Source of the DNA: JANXQG01 sp963775975
Lineage (GTDB): Bacteria > Planctomycetota > Planctomycetia > Pirellulales > Thermoguttaceae
Direction: 5' to 3'
DNA length: 64,000 nt
Assembly: GCA_963775975.1 (NCBI GenBank)
Contig: CAVZKX010000005.1
Coordinates: 1 to 64,000, forward strand
This document shows positions 17,419 through 25,042 of this stretch, one piece after another. The notes under the pieces are model-generated. The model searched no databases. It was not told where the DNA came from and saw only the letters and a program-made list of their open reading frames with translations. A program made the translations under genes and the position numbers. Numbering within the stretch: position 1 is the first letter of the stretch; the number at the start of each line of letters is the position of its first letter.

Positions 17419-18006
17419 ATGATCGCAAAATCGACGTTCCCCAGCGGAGTCAGTTGGTTTGCCGTGTTGGCAGCGGCGGTCTCGTGCGTTCTGGCCGTTA
17501 TCGGCGGTTCTCGGCAGGCCGCTTCGTCCGCGGATGCGCAGGAGCCCGTAAGCTCGCCGGCCGCACAGGCGGGCGCTCCGATCTTTGTTAAAACCATTCC
17601 GCCCGGATATCGTGACTGGAAGCTGATCTCGGTGGCGCACGAAGAAGGCAACTTTCACAGCTTCGCCGCCGTTCTCGGCAATGATATAGCGATCAAGGCC
17701 TATCGCGAAGGGAAGCTTCCCTTCCCGGACGGAGCAATTATCGCTGCTTTACACTGGCGACACGCCCCGTCGGAGGAAAATAACAAGATTTTTGGCCAAT
17801 CCCAATCCTTCGTTGCCGGGCCGGCAACAAACGTTCAGTTCATGATCAAGGACGCAAAGAAATACGCCTCCACGGGAGGTTGGAGTTTCGGGCATTTCAA
17901 TCGGCGCGAGGACAAGCCTGCTGAGGTGGCCGTGCTAAAAACGTGCTACGCCTGCCACCTGAAGATGAAAGCTCGCGACCTTGTCTTCACGCGGTACGCG
18001 CCGTAA
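17419..18006 (+). CDS. Cytochrome P460 family c-type haem protein
   Basis: Exported haem protein of the cytochrome P460/c'-beta family. Members oxidise hydroxylamine or bind NO. 195 residues. An N-terminal signal helix (about 13-30) ends near the Ala-rich stretch before residue 50. A CYACH haem-attachment motif (C176, C179, H180) sits near the C terminus, as in the family. The P460 fold block is DWKLISVAHEEGNFHSF and PFPDGAIIAALHWRH. Whether the haem cross-linking lysine is present cannot be judged by eye. AAAGGAG precedes the ATG. An Ohr peroxidase gene follows 120 bases later, suggesting a detoxification context. Confidence 0.85.
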   Translation: MIAKSTFPSGVSWFAVLAAAVSCVLAVIGGSRQAASSADAQEPVSSPAAQAGAPIFVKTIPPGYRDWKLISVAHEEGNFHSFAAVLGNDIAIKAYREGKLPFPDGAIIAALHWRHAPSEENNKIFGQSQSFVAGPATNVQFMIKDAKKYASTGGWSFGHFNRREDKPAEVAVLKTCYACHLKMKARDLVFTRYAP

Positions 18007-18078
18007 AAATAATTCCGAAAGCCGCGCGACTCCACCCACATAGAATCCTTGGAATCGAACCACTCTAATACCCTCGAC

Positions 18079-18110
18079 TCAGGGCGAGTTGCCCTGAACT
18101 ATCACTTTTT
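18079..18110 (+). terminator. Hairpin between the cytochrome and ohr genes
   Basis: TCAGGGC (18079-18085) pairs with GCCCTGA (18091-18097) around a five-base loop; a run of five T follows after seven bases (about 18106-18110). It may be an inefficient terminator, leaving some read-through into ohr, whose AAGGAG follows at 18113. Confidence 0.45.
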
Positions 18111-18125
18111 ACAAGGAGCCTAATC

Positions 18126-18563
18126 ATGATCGCTACTGCCCCCATGACCACACTCGACAAGGTTATTTACACGGCCAAGGTCCACACCACCGGCGGGCGG
18201 GACGGGGCTGCCCGCAGTACCGACGGCAGCCTTAACGTCAAGCTCGCGACGCCGGGCACCGGCCGGCCTGGCACCAACCCGGAGCAATTGTTCGCTGCCG
18301 GCTGGTCGGCCTGCTTCATGAGCGCGATCGCGCATCGCGCCGCGGAGCGGAAAGTCGTCCTGCCGGCCGATCGGTACGTCGACGCCGAAGTGGACTTGGG
18401 CACGAACGAGGAGGGCTATATGCTCCGTGCTCGGCTCAACGTCCACCTGCCGGGCGTGCCGCGCAACGTCGCTCAATCGCTGGTGGACGCCGCGCACGAA
18501 AACACCTGCCCATACTCAAAGATTACCCGCGGCAACATTGATGTGACGATCACGCTCGTCTGA
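18126..18563 (+). CDS. ohr: Organic hydroperoxide resistance protein (Ohr, OsmC superfamily)
   Basis: Thiol peroxidase that reduces organic and fatty-acid hydroperoxides in the cytoplasm. 145 residues, normal length. The N-terminal VIYTAKVHTTGGRDGAARS contains the catalytic Arg (about 25). The peroxidatic Cys is in AAGWSACFMSAI (C63) and the resolving Cys in ENTCPYS (C128); both are needed for the Ohr subgroup and separate it from OsmC. AAGGAG lies 7 bases before the ATG. No OhrR-type regulator is adjacent. Confidence 0.94.
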   Translation: MIATAPMTTLDKVIYTAKVHTTGGRDGAARSTDGSLNVKLATPGTGRPGTNPEQLFAAGWSACFMSAIAHRAAERKVVLPADRYVDAEVDLGTNEEGYMLRARLNVHLPGVPRNVAQSLVDAAHENTCPYSKITRGNIDVTITLV

Positions 18564-18627
18564 GGCGAAGCCGGCGTTTGAAATCAAAATATTTTTGGCC
18601 GGCGCCTTCGTTGTTACACACATCCCG

Positions 18628-18866
18628 AGACCCCATCCGGCTCGCCGGATGGTGAACAAGGTTGAATAGCTAAACTGAAGAATTGTATTCAGCACGACCC
18701 CATCCACCTTTGTGGATGGTGAAGCAGGCTTCCCGGCTAAGGGGCCGTGCGGGGCTAGCTGGGCAACCTTATTCACCATCCAGACAAGCTGGATGGGGTC
18801 TAGCCCTGCTCGTTTTCATGGCTAGCTTTCCAACCTCCTTCACCATCCAGCGAGCTGGAGGGGTCG
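18628..18866. repeat. Cluster of four family F palindromes
   Basis: Units with core GACCCCATCC...GGATGGTGAA occur at 18628-18657 and 18696-18723 in one orientation. Inverted copies TTCACCATCC...GGATGGGGTC are at 18772-18800 and 18839-18866. Each is itself a hairpin, and the four form a nested inverted array in the gap between ohr and the RuBisCO-like gene (18564-18899). Confidence 0.85.
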
Positions 18867-18899
18867 CTTAGAGACTGGTGTGTAAAAGCGTCGGACGCA

Positions 18900-20087
18900 T
18901 TATCCGAACTGCTCGGCCAGCCGGCGGAACTCGCGGCAGTTATTCACCAGGTCGGGACCATGCTTGAAAAGCCCGCCGCCGACGAGGATCACCAGATCGC
19001 GGCCGTAAACCTGTTGGACCTCGCCGACACGGGCGAGCGTCAATCCGCCGGCCGGCGCGGGGAAGATCGGCTTGAGCACGCCGAGCGAGGAGTGCGAGGC
19101 GGCGGCGATCTCCTGGCATTCCTCGCGGGAGAAGGAGAACCGCCCGCCAAAGTTGGGAAAGATCGTGGCGTCCGCGCCGGCCAGCCGCGCGATCGTGCCG
19201 AAGATCAGCCCGTGCGAGAAACCTTCCTCCGGCCGCACGACCAAGCTGCCCTGAAAGGCCGGATGGGCCATGATGGGAAGGGAAGTTGCATCGTCGTCCG
19301 CTACTGACCGCATGGCGTCCAAGCCGCAAATACCCGGACATATCAATAGGCCACCCGCACCGGTTTGTCGCGCAAGCCGCGCGCGGCGGAGCATTTCCGC
19401 TGGTGCGGCAGTGACGTTGGGCAGGTAGAGCGATCGGCCGCCCGTTTCGCGATTGGCCTTCGCGACAGCTTCGGTGCAGCGGGCGAGACGCTCGTCAAAT
19501 GGGCAAAAGGTCTGATTCGTCAGGCCATGGTCGTCCTTGATCAAGTCGATGCCGCCCAGCGCGAAGCGATAGGCCAACTCGGCCAGATCAACGGGCGCGA
19601 GGCCCATCGGCTTCAGCGCCGTCGATAAGAGCGGGCGATCCGCCGCGCCGACGAGTTCGCGCAGCCCCGCGCGGCCGAAGCGCGGACCGCGAAACCCCGC
19701 GAGCATACTCGGCGGCAGTTCCACTGCCTCCGCGCGAATGGCCGGCTTGAGGCTGATGTTGCCTAGGATGATGTTCAAGAGTTGGCTCAAGTCGTCGCCG
19801 GCGGCTTCCAAGGGGAAGCTGATTCGGGCGTGAAATGCCCGGTCCCCCTCACCCCCTGCCCCTCTCCCGGAAGGAGAGGGGAGTAATTCAAAACACTCGA
19901 TCTGGCCGACGACCTCGTCGCGAATCGGCCCGGCGGGCACGAGATCCTCTGGGAACTCAACTGTCTGCTCCAAACAGATGTCACGGGCGCGCGCTTCGGC
20001 TTCGTCCACCGTGCCGCCGAGACGGTACAGAACCGAAAAACGCTCGCCGGAAAGCGAAAGAGGAACGGTTTGGGGGATGAGTGCCAT
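18900..20087 (-). CDS. RuBisCO-like protein (form IV, large-subunit family)
   Basis: Member of the RuBisCO large-subunit superfamily unlikely to fix CO2. 395 residues from ATG 20087. The barrel motifs STALKPMG (active-site Lys of strand 1) and GGIDLIKDDHG are present; the latter keeps the carbamylation Lys and first Asp pair but has His where carboxylases have Glu. The loop-6 Lys is absent: the segment reads FPNFGGRFSFS. The C-terminal LVGGGLFKHG matches the phosphate-binding Gly loop. Such proteins act as enolases, isomerases or transcarboxylases on sugar phosphates. Residues 68-82 (SPSGRGAGGEG region) are encoded by an inserted palindrome. It follows a split transketolase on the same strand, hinting at pentose or branched-sugar metabolism. 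Exact reaction unknown. Confidence 0.88.
   Translation of the reverse strand: MALIPQTVPLSLSGERFSVLYRLGGTVDEAEARARDICLEQTVEFPEDLVPAGPIRDEVVGQIECFELLPSPSGRGAGGEGDRAFHARISFPLEAAGDDLSQLLNIILGNISLKPAIRAEAVELPPSMLAGFRGPRFGRAGLRELVGAADRPLLSTALKPMGLAPVDLAELAYRFALGGIDLIKDDHGLTNQTFCPFDERLARCTEAVAKANRETGGRSLYLPNVTAAPAEMLRRARLARQTGAGGLLICPGICGLDAMRSVADDDATSLPIMAHPAFQGSLVVRPEEGFSHGLIFGTIARLAGADATIFPNFGGRFSFSREECQEIAAASHSSLGVLKPIFPAPAGGLTLARVGEVQQVYGRDLVILVGGGLFKHGPDLVNNCREFRRLAEQFG
19844..19885. repeat. Palindromic element (family G) inside the RuBisCO-like gene
   Basis: CCCCTCTCCC...GGAGAGGGGAG hairpin, translated on the minus strand as LLPSPSGRGAGGEGDR. It nearly duplicates the element at 28023-28060 in the kinase gene. 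It keeps the frame and lies in the N-terminal domain, ahead of the barrel. Confidence 0.85.
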
Positions 20088-20088
20088 T

Positions 20089-20147
20089 GTATTCGGCACA
20101 CTCCGTGTGCCGTTCTCCAGCGGCACGCGGAGCGTGCCGGATACGTT
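20089..20147. repeat. Palindromic element, family C, copy 2
   Basis: Arms CGGCACACTCCGTGTGCCG and CGGCACGCGGAGCGTGCCG fill the whole gap between the transketolase C-subunit stop (20146) and the RuBisCO-like ATG (20087). No Shine-Dalgarno sequence remains before that ATG. Confidence 0.85.
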
Positions 20148-21168
20148 ATAACGCCTCGGCCTTGGCGTCGCTATGCACGGCCTCGATGCGGACCTCGGCC
20201 AAGTCGGCGTCGGAAATTCCGAAATCGGCGTCGAGCAACTCCTCGACCTCGCGGACCAAGGCCGCGGCATCCAAGTTGTATTCCTTCATCAAGTACGGCC
20301 GGCTTGCCCCGTGGACGAAAGTGTCGCGAAGCCCGATTCGTCGGAGCCGCTTGCCGATTCCGTTTTCGGCCATCACTTCAGCCACCGCGCTGCCCAGCCC
20401 GCCGGTGATGACGTGGTTCTCCATCGTAATCACGCCATGCCGGGCGGCGGCGACGGCTTCCATCGCCGCCTCGGCGTCGAACGGCTTGTGCGTGGAAACG
20501 TGCTCGTGGCGGATCGCGACGCCGCGTGGCCGCAGGGCTTGCGTCGCCCGCATCGTCTCTTCCGTACAGATGCCGCTTGAGAAGATCGTCAAATCGACCT
20601 CCCCTCTCGGATTGTCGTTGACAACAGTGCGAATCCGCCCCAACCGCAGCGGTTCGGCGGCGTCGAACAGCCGCGGCACCTCGCCGCGCAACATTCGGAC
20701 GTAAACCGGGCCGGGCACATCCTCGATCGCGTCAAGCACGGTTTCGATCTCGGTGGCATCGGCCACTTCCACGACCGTCATGTTCGGCAAGCTCCGCATC
20801 ATCGCAATGTCTTCAATCGCCTGGTGGCTCGCCCCACCGGGACTGGTGATGCCCGGCAGGAAGCCGAACATCCGCACGGGCAGATTCGGATAGGCGACCG
20901 ACATCGCGAGCTGATCGTAGGCCCGGCGATATATGAAGACGGCGAACGTATGGATGAACGGCAGGAATCCTTCGCGGGCCAGCCCGCCGGCAAAACTGAG
21001 CATGTTCTGCTCGGCCACGCCCAGCGAGATGAACCGGTCCGGGTAAGTCTCTTTGAACAGGTCGATCTCCGTCGAACTGGTCAGATCGGCCGAGAGCACG
21101 AGCACGTTTGGGCGGTCCCTGGCCCAGCGGACGAGGTTCTTCGCGTGAACGCGGGAGAGGATTTGCAT
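20146..21168 (-). CDS. Transketolase C-terminal subunit (pyrimidine-binding and C-terminal domains)
   Basis: Second half of a two-subunit transketolase that moves two-carbon units between sugar phosphates using thiamine diphosphate. 340 residues. VLSADLTSSTEIDLFKETYP and FISLGVAEQNMLSFAGGLA contain the conserved Glu that activates the cofactor (AEQNM). HTFAVFIYRRAYDQLAMSVAY and ITSPGGASHQAIEDIAMMR follow the pyrimidine-domain pattern. The C-terminal domain has VITMENHVITGGLGSAV. The N-terminal subunit gene is upstream on the same strand, 141 bases away with hairpins between. Confidence 0.92.
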   Translation of the reverse strand: MQILSRVHAKNLVRWARDRPNVLVLSADLTSSTEIDLFKETYPDRFISLGVAEQNMLSFAGGLAREGFLPFIHTFAVFIYRRAYDQLAMSVAYPNLPVRMFGFLPGITSPGGASHQAIEDIAMMRSLPNMTVVEVADATEIETVLDAIEDVPGPVYVRMLRGEVPRLFDAAEPLRLGRIRTVVNDNPRGEVDLTIFSSGICTEETMRATQALRPRGVAIRHEHVSTHKPFDAEAAMEAVAAARHGVITMENHVITGGLGSAVAEVMAENGIGKRLRRIGLRDTFVHGASRPYLMKEYNLDAAALVREVEELLDADFGISDADLAEVRIEAVHSDAKAEAL

Positions 21169-21181
21169 GACTCTGTCCTCG

Positions 21182-21304
21182 TTACGACGCTCTGCGTCGT
21201 AAAGCGCGTGGCGGACGCTCCGCGTCCAGGTGATGGCGAGACACTTTCATATTACGGGGCCGCGGAGCGGCCGCCAATTGCGTGCCCACGCGGAGCGTGG
21301 GCAC
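21182..21304. repeat. Group of GC-rich hairpins between the transketolase subunit genes
   Basis: Successive perfect or near-perfect palindromes are TTACGACGCTCTGCGTCGTAA (21182-21202, split here for length only), GCGGACGCTCCGCGTCC, GGCCGCGGAGCGGCC and GTGCCCACGCGG..CGTGGGCAC (21282-21304). They differ in sequence but share a GCTCYGCG or CGGAGCG core, and may attenuate or stabilise the downstream cistron. Confidence 0.75.
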
Positions 21305-21309
21305 GAGGA

Positions 21310-22254
21310 CTAACTCCAACTCGCGAGCAATTGCCGATAACGATCGTACTCCGCCTCATCCTTAAAACGAAAGTAATGAAACTTCGGCGCATTCGCCCGC
21401 AGGATTTCCATTTCACGGCAAGTATCGGTCATCGCCAGCACGACGATCGGCCGGCCGTCGGGCGGCAACTCGGCCGGCGCGGCCAAGGCGTCAAGATCGT
21501 GTCCGTCGACTCGAAACGCCCGGCAGCCGAACGACTCGACGCGAGCGTCAAGCGGCTCGACGTTCATCGTTTGGTCCATGCGGCCGTCGCATTGGCTGCC
21601 GTTGACATCCACGTAGATGCCAAGGTTGTCGATCTTGTGGTGCGACATCGCTTGCAGCGTCTCCCAAGTCTGGCCCGACTGGAACTCGCCATCAGACATC
21701 AGCACCCAGACACGGCCACTCTCGCCCTTCCGCTTGCGGGCGAAGGCGATGCCCGACGCCTGGCTCAGCCCCTGGCCCAATGAGCCGGACATCAATTCAT
21801 GGCCGGGCGAGTGCTCGGCGCCGATCATCTCGACCGTCCCGCCGTCCTTGTTGAAATCGAGCAGCCCTTCCGGCGCCATGCGGCCGACTTCCACCAGAGC
21901 GGCGCAGAGAATCAGGGCATATTGGGAAGGCGAAAGGATGAAGCGGTCGTAATGCGGTGCGCGAGGGCCATGAAAGGCGGCGCCTGGTGAAGGCCGGCGA
22001 ACATCATTGCCCGGCACGCCTGGAAACGGCCCCGGCAGAAGCGCTTCCGCCAGCCCCAGCTTGAGTACTCTGACGTAGAGCGTAGCAAGAATCTCGGCCG
22101 TCGAACAGGCCTGGCTGAGGTATCCGCCGCGGTTGCGGATGACATGTTCCAGCACCCGCCGGCGAATCCCCCGCGCGACCCGCCGGGCATCGTCGTGCCA
22201 GGAAATCGCGGCGTCCGCGCGGGATTCGCTATCCAAAGCGAGTTGTATGGTCAT
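21310..22254 (-). CDS. Transketolase N-terminal subunit (thiamine diphosphate-binding domain)
   Basis: First half of the split transketolase, binding the diphosphate of the cofactor. About 314 residues from ATG 22254; an upstream TTG at 22278 is also possible. The motif GRVWVLMSDGEFQSGQTWE through VDVNG (about 198-230) is the GDG(X)25-30N cofactor site, here with Ser-Asp-Gly. GGYLSQACSTAEILATLYV and GHELMSGSLGQGLSQASGIA are the other family landmarks. It forms an apparent three-gene unit with the C-terminal subunit and the RuBisCO-like protein. No strong ribosome site is visible. Confidence 0.92.
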   Translation of the reverse strand: MTIQLALDSESRADAAISWHDDARRVARGIRRRVLEHVIRNRGGYLSQACSTAEILATLYVRVLKLGLAEALLPGPFPGVPGNDVRRPSPGAAFHGPRAPHYDRFILSPSQYALILCAALVEVGRMAPEGLLDFNKDGGTVEMIGAEHSPGHELMSGSLGQGLSQASGIAFARKRKGESGRVWVLMSDGEFQSGQTWETLQAMSHHKIDNLGIYVDVNGSQCDGRMDQTMNVEPLDARVESFGCRAFRVDGHDLDALAAPAELPPDGRPIVVLAMTDTCREMEILRANAPKFHYFRFKDEAEYDRYRQLLASWS

Positions 22255-22371
22255 AGTCGCGAGCGGCAGAGCGGCCAAAATGGTTGATCAAACGCGACCT
22301 ATTGTTCCAGCACAATGCCGCACGGTCAAGGGACCGGGCACGACGCGACCGCAATCCGACATGACGTGCCC

Positions 22372-22510
22372 GGTACATAGTGCAAAGTACGCAGTACACA
22401 GTACGCACTACTCACCGAGGCGTCCGAAGTAAGTCCACAGCACGCGGTACTGGGAACTGAGCACTAAGCACTGAGCTCTATTTACCGCGTACTGTGCACT
22501 GGCTAGAACC
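22372..22510. repeat. Short GTAC/GCAC repeat cluster upstream of transketolase
   Basis: The gap 22255-22519 contains repeated words around AGTACGCAGTACACAGTACGC (about 22386-22405) and ACTGAGCACTAAGCACTGAG (about 22457-22476), with a mirrored GCGTACTGTGCACTGG near 22489. These could form several alternative hairpins. No coding frame is convincing here. Confidence 0.5.
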
Positions 22511-22519
22511 GCACCGGCA

Positions 22520-24654
22520 CTAGGACGACGGCCCAGCGGCTTTCCCCGGTACAACAGCGGGCACAACCGCCGGCATTGCCGGCGCGGCTTGCACCGCCAA
22601 GGGAGCGGCTACGGGCACCGCCGCCACCGGAGATGGCGCCGCTACCTTCTTCGGATTCACCTCAACGCCAAGCTTCTCCGTCGTCAACAAGCTCAACAGC
22701 GCCCGAACATGCTCGCTTGTCCGCCTTCGCCGTTGCCGCCGAAGTTGATGAGCTGCGAGGGTACCAGTGGCTGCTGGCTCTTTCGCAAATGGTCGGCCAC
22801 GATGCTTATGGCGTAAAGCCGCGGGTCGCGATAGGAGTCGATCTTGAGTTGCAAGACCTGGGCCTCGGAGTGGCCGACGGCCGCGATTCGCTTGCCTTCG
22901 CCCTCGCCGATCAAGGCCGCCTTCTTGCCTTCGCCCTCGCCGATGAGCGCGGCCTGCTTGGCCTGAGCCTCGGCCACGACCAACAGCCGGGCGGCCTCGC
23001 CTTCGCCCTGCAAGCGGGCCTGCTTGGCAGCAGCTTCGGCCTGCACGACCGTGGTTTCGGCCGCCTTACGGGCCTTGGCCAAGTCGGCGTCGCCGGAGTT
23101 CTCCGAGATGCGGATCTGCACTTGCGACTTGGTCAATTCGGCCTGCAATTGAGCCTGGGCCTGGGCCTCGGTGAGCGACTTCTGCCGCACCGCCGCGTCC
23201 TGCTGCTTCTGGAACGTCTCGACCTGCTCGATGGCAAATTGCCGCTGCCGCAACTGGTCCAGCAGGTTTTCGATCTTCGCATCGCCCTGCTTGCTCTCGG
23301 GTCGGCCGATGAGCACGTCGACGCATTGGATGTCGAACTGTTCGAACCGGGTCCGCAGTTCGTCGCGGGCCTGCTTTTGGATTACGTCGCGCTCGTGGAT
23401 CAGTTGCAACATGCTCTTTTTGTGGGCAATGTCGCGGAAGTAGGCGCTCAACATCGGATCGAGCGTCTGCGTGATGAGTTGCTTCACGTCGCCGAAGCGC
23501 TGAATGACCGAAGGGGCCTTTTCGTAGTCGATGTGGACGACCAGCGAAAGCGGCAGCATCGGCTCGTAGGCGTCGGCGGTGATCAGCTCAATCGACTTCA
23601 GTGAATCGTCGAAATGGTGGTTCTCCGAGCGGCCGGTGATCCAGTGCAGCACGAAGTTTGTGGTGGGCACTTCGACGATCACGCCGGCCGACGTGTTGAA
23701 TGCATACTTGCCCGGCCCAAGGGCAGTTTCCCAGACGCCCTTTTCGCCCTGGCGGACGCGTTCGCCGTGGCGGAACTCCTTGCCCGACGTGTCCGCGCCT
23801 TTGGCGCCGTAGAAGCTCACGACCACGCCCACGTAGCCGATGGGCACGACGCTCTTGGGAATCATGTCGATGGTGGCGAACCAGCGATTGATGAAGTAGG
23901 TGCCGTCGATCAGCGGCGTGTACTGCACGCCGCGGCGGCCGCCCGCGCGGAGGAAGGCCTCGATGTCCTGGTAATTGTTGTGGAAGTTGGGCTGGTCCTT
24001 GTCGGTGCCCACGGCCGGCGCGATCAACTCGCCCGGCGGAAGCGTGGGGCCCTCGTGAACGGTGACGATGGCGATCTGGTCCGACTTGCCGGAAATCACC
24101 ACGGGGCTGAAGCCGTTGACTTGCTTCAACTGCTGCTGCCACTCCTCGAGGCTCTTGGCATATTCGAGCGTGAAAACGCGGTCTTCGGTGATGACGTTGA
24201 ACAAGGCGATGTTGACCGCATAGACACCTTCGCGGAGGAAACCCCGCTGGCGGCCCTTCTGCCCGCCATGTGCGAGGAACTTTCTCGCGTCCTGGAAATT
24301 GTTGCAGTCGACGACTTCGCCCAGCGTCTGGGAGGGCTCCAACTGTTCGCCGCCGAGGGCGAAAACGTAGCCGATCTTTCCTTGTTTGACGCGGATGAGC
24401 GGTATCTTATGGACTGCATACTGCCAGCGCCAAAGTCCAAAATGGATTCCACCGCGGAGGATGTCGGCCTGGTAGCCGGCCTCGCCGCGCTGGGCGATGA
24501 GAGCGCCTTCCTTCAACCCGCCCGAGCTGGACCAAAGCTTCTCCACGATGCCCACGCGGGTGTTGGGTATGTAGCGGCAAGTGAGCCAAAGCAGCAGGAG
24601 AGTCGCGGCGAGTATCAGGCCGCACGTGACGCCAAGTGTTATCAAAGCTTCCAT
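22520..24654 (-). CDS. SPFH/band-7 (flotillin-like) membrane protein, frameshifted near the C terminus
   Basis: Membrane-anchored scaffold-type protein of the SPFH superfamily. An N-terminal helix (about 5-25, LITLGVTCGLILAATLLLLW) is followed by an unusually long head region with internal repeats: LREGVYAVNIALFNVITEDR and LIDGTYFINRWFATIDMI. The band-7 domain with VVSFYGAKG is at about 265-480. A coiled coil (about 490-600) rich in Ala/Glu contains three tandem IGEGEGKKAAL-type units. The frame ends at 22693 with FGRC. Restoring one G near 22704-22708 gives FGALLSLLTTEKLGVEVNP and a Pro/Ala tail ending at 22520. Corrected length is about 710 residues. No NfeD partner is adjacent. Confidence 0.85.
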
Positions 24655-25042
24655 AAACGCCTCTACATAGATCGGGTGGTTTCAGGCATCGATGCTGCCA
24701 TTTAGTCTACCTTGCGGCAAGACTGACGCAATTCACGCGGCCGTTGAACGTTGCTGCCGGCCTTTGTCGCATAACAGGCCATCGCCGTAAAGCGTTCGCA
24801 GCAAAGCGTTTGCGTACGAGGTGTTGCGACAATCGGTAATCGCGGCCACTAGCAAGTTGTTACACCAAGAGATTCGTTTCGGAACACTTTGGCATTGGTT
24901 ATCGCCCGATACGATTTGGCAAGAAAGGCGGCTTTAGCCCAAAGTGGGGGAATCCGCCCGGTCTCTTAAGAATTAAAAAATAAGGCGTTCCCTGTGACGG
25001 AATGGTTTCTGCGCCAATCGGGCTGCACGAGGCGATTGCGCG
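24655..25042. other. Intergenic region without a recognised feature
   Basis: About 390 bases upstream of the SPFH gene and after the end of the kinase-adaptor gene. It includes a locally AT-rich tract (about 24965-24990, TTAAGAATTAAAAAATAAGG). The SPFH promoter must lie here. No palindromic family member, tRNA or frame is supported. Confidence 0.5.

Noticed and set aside
18050..18110. A T-loop-like GGTTCGATTCC on the minus strand, suggesting a tRNA
   Set aside because: No acceptor stem, anticodon arm or D-arm of correct spacing can be built around it; the nearby TCAGGGC/GCCCTGA hairpin is too short and misplaced.
18900..20087. A CO2-fixing RuBisCO
   Set aside because: The loop-6 lysine is absent and the catalytic Glu of KDDE is His; no phosphoribulokinase or small subunit is in the window.
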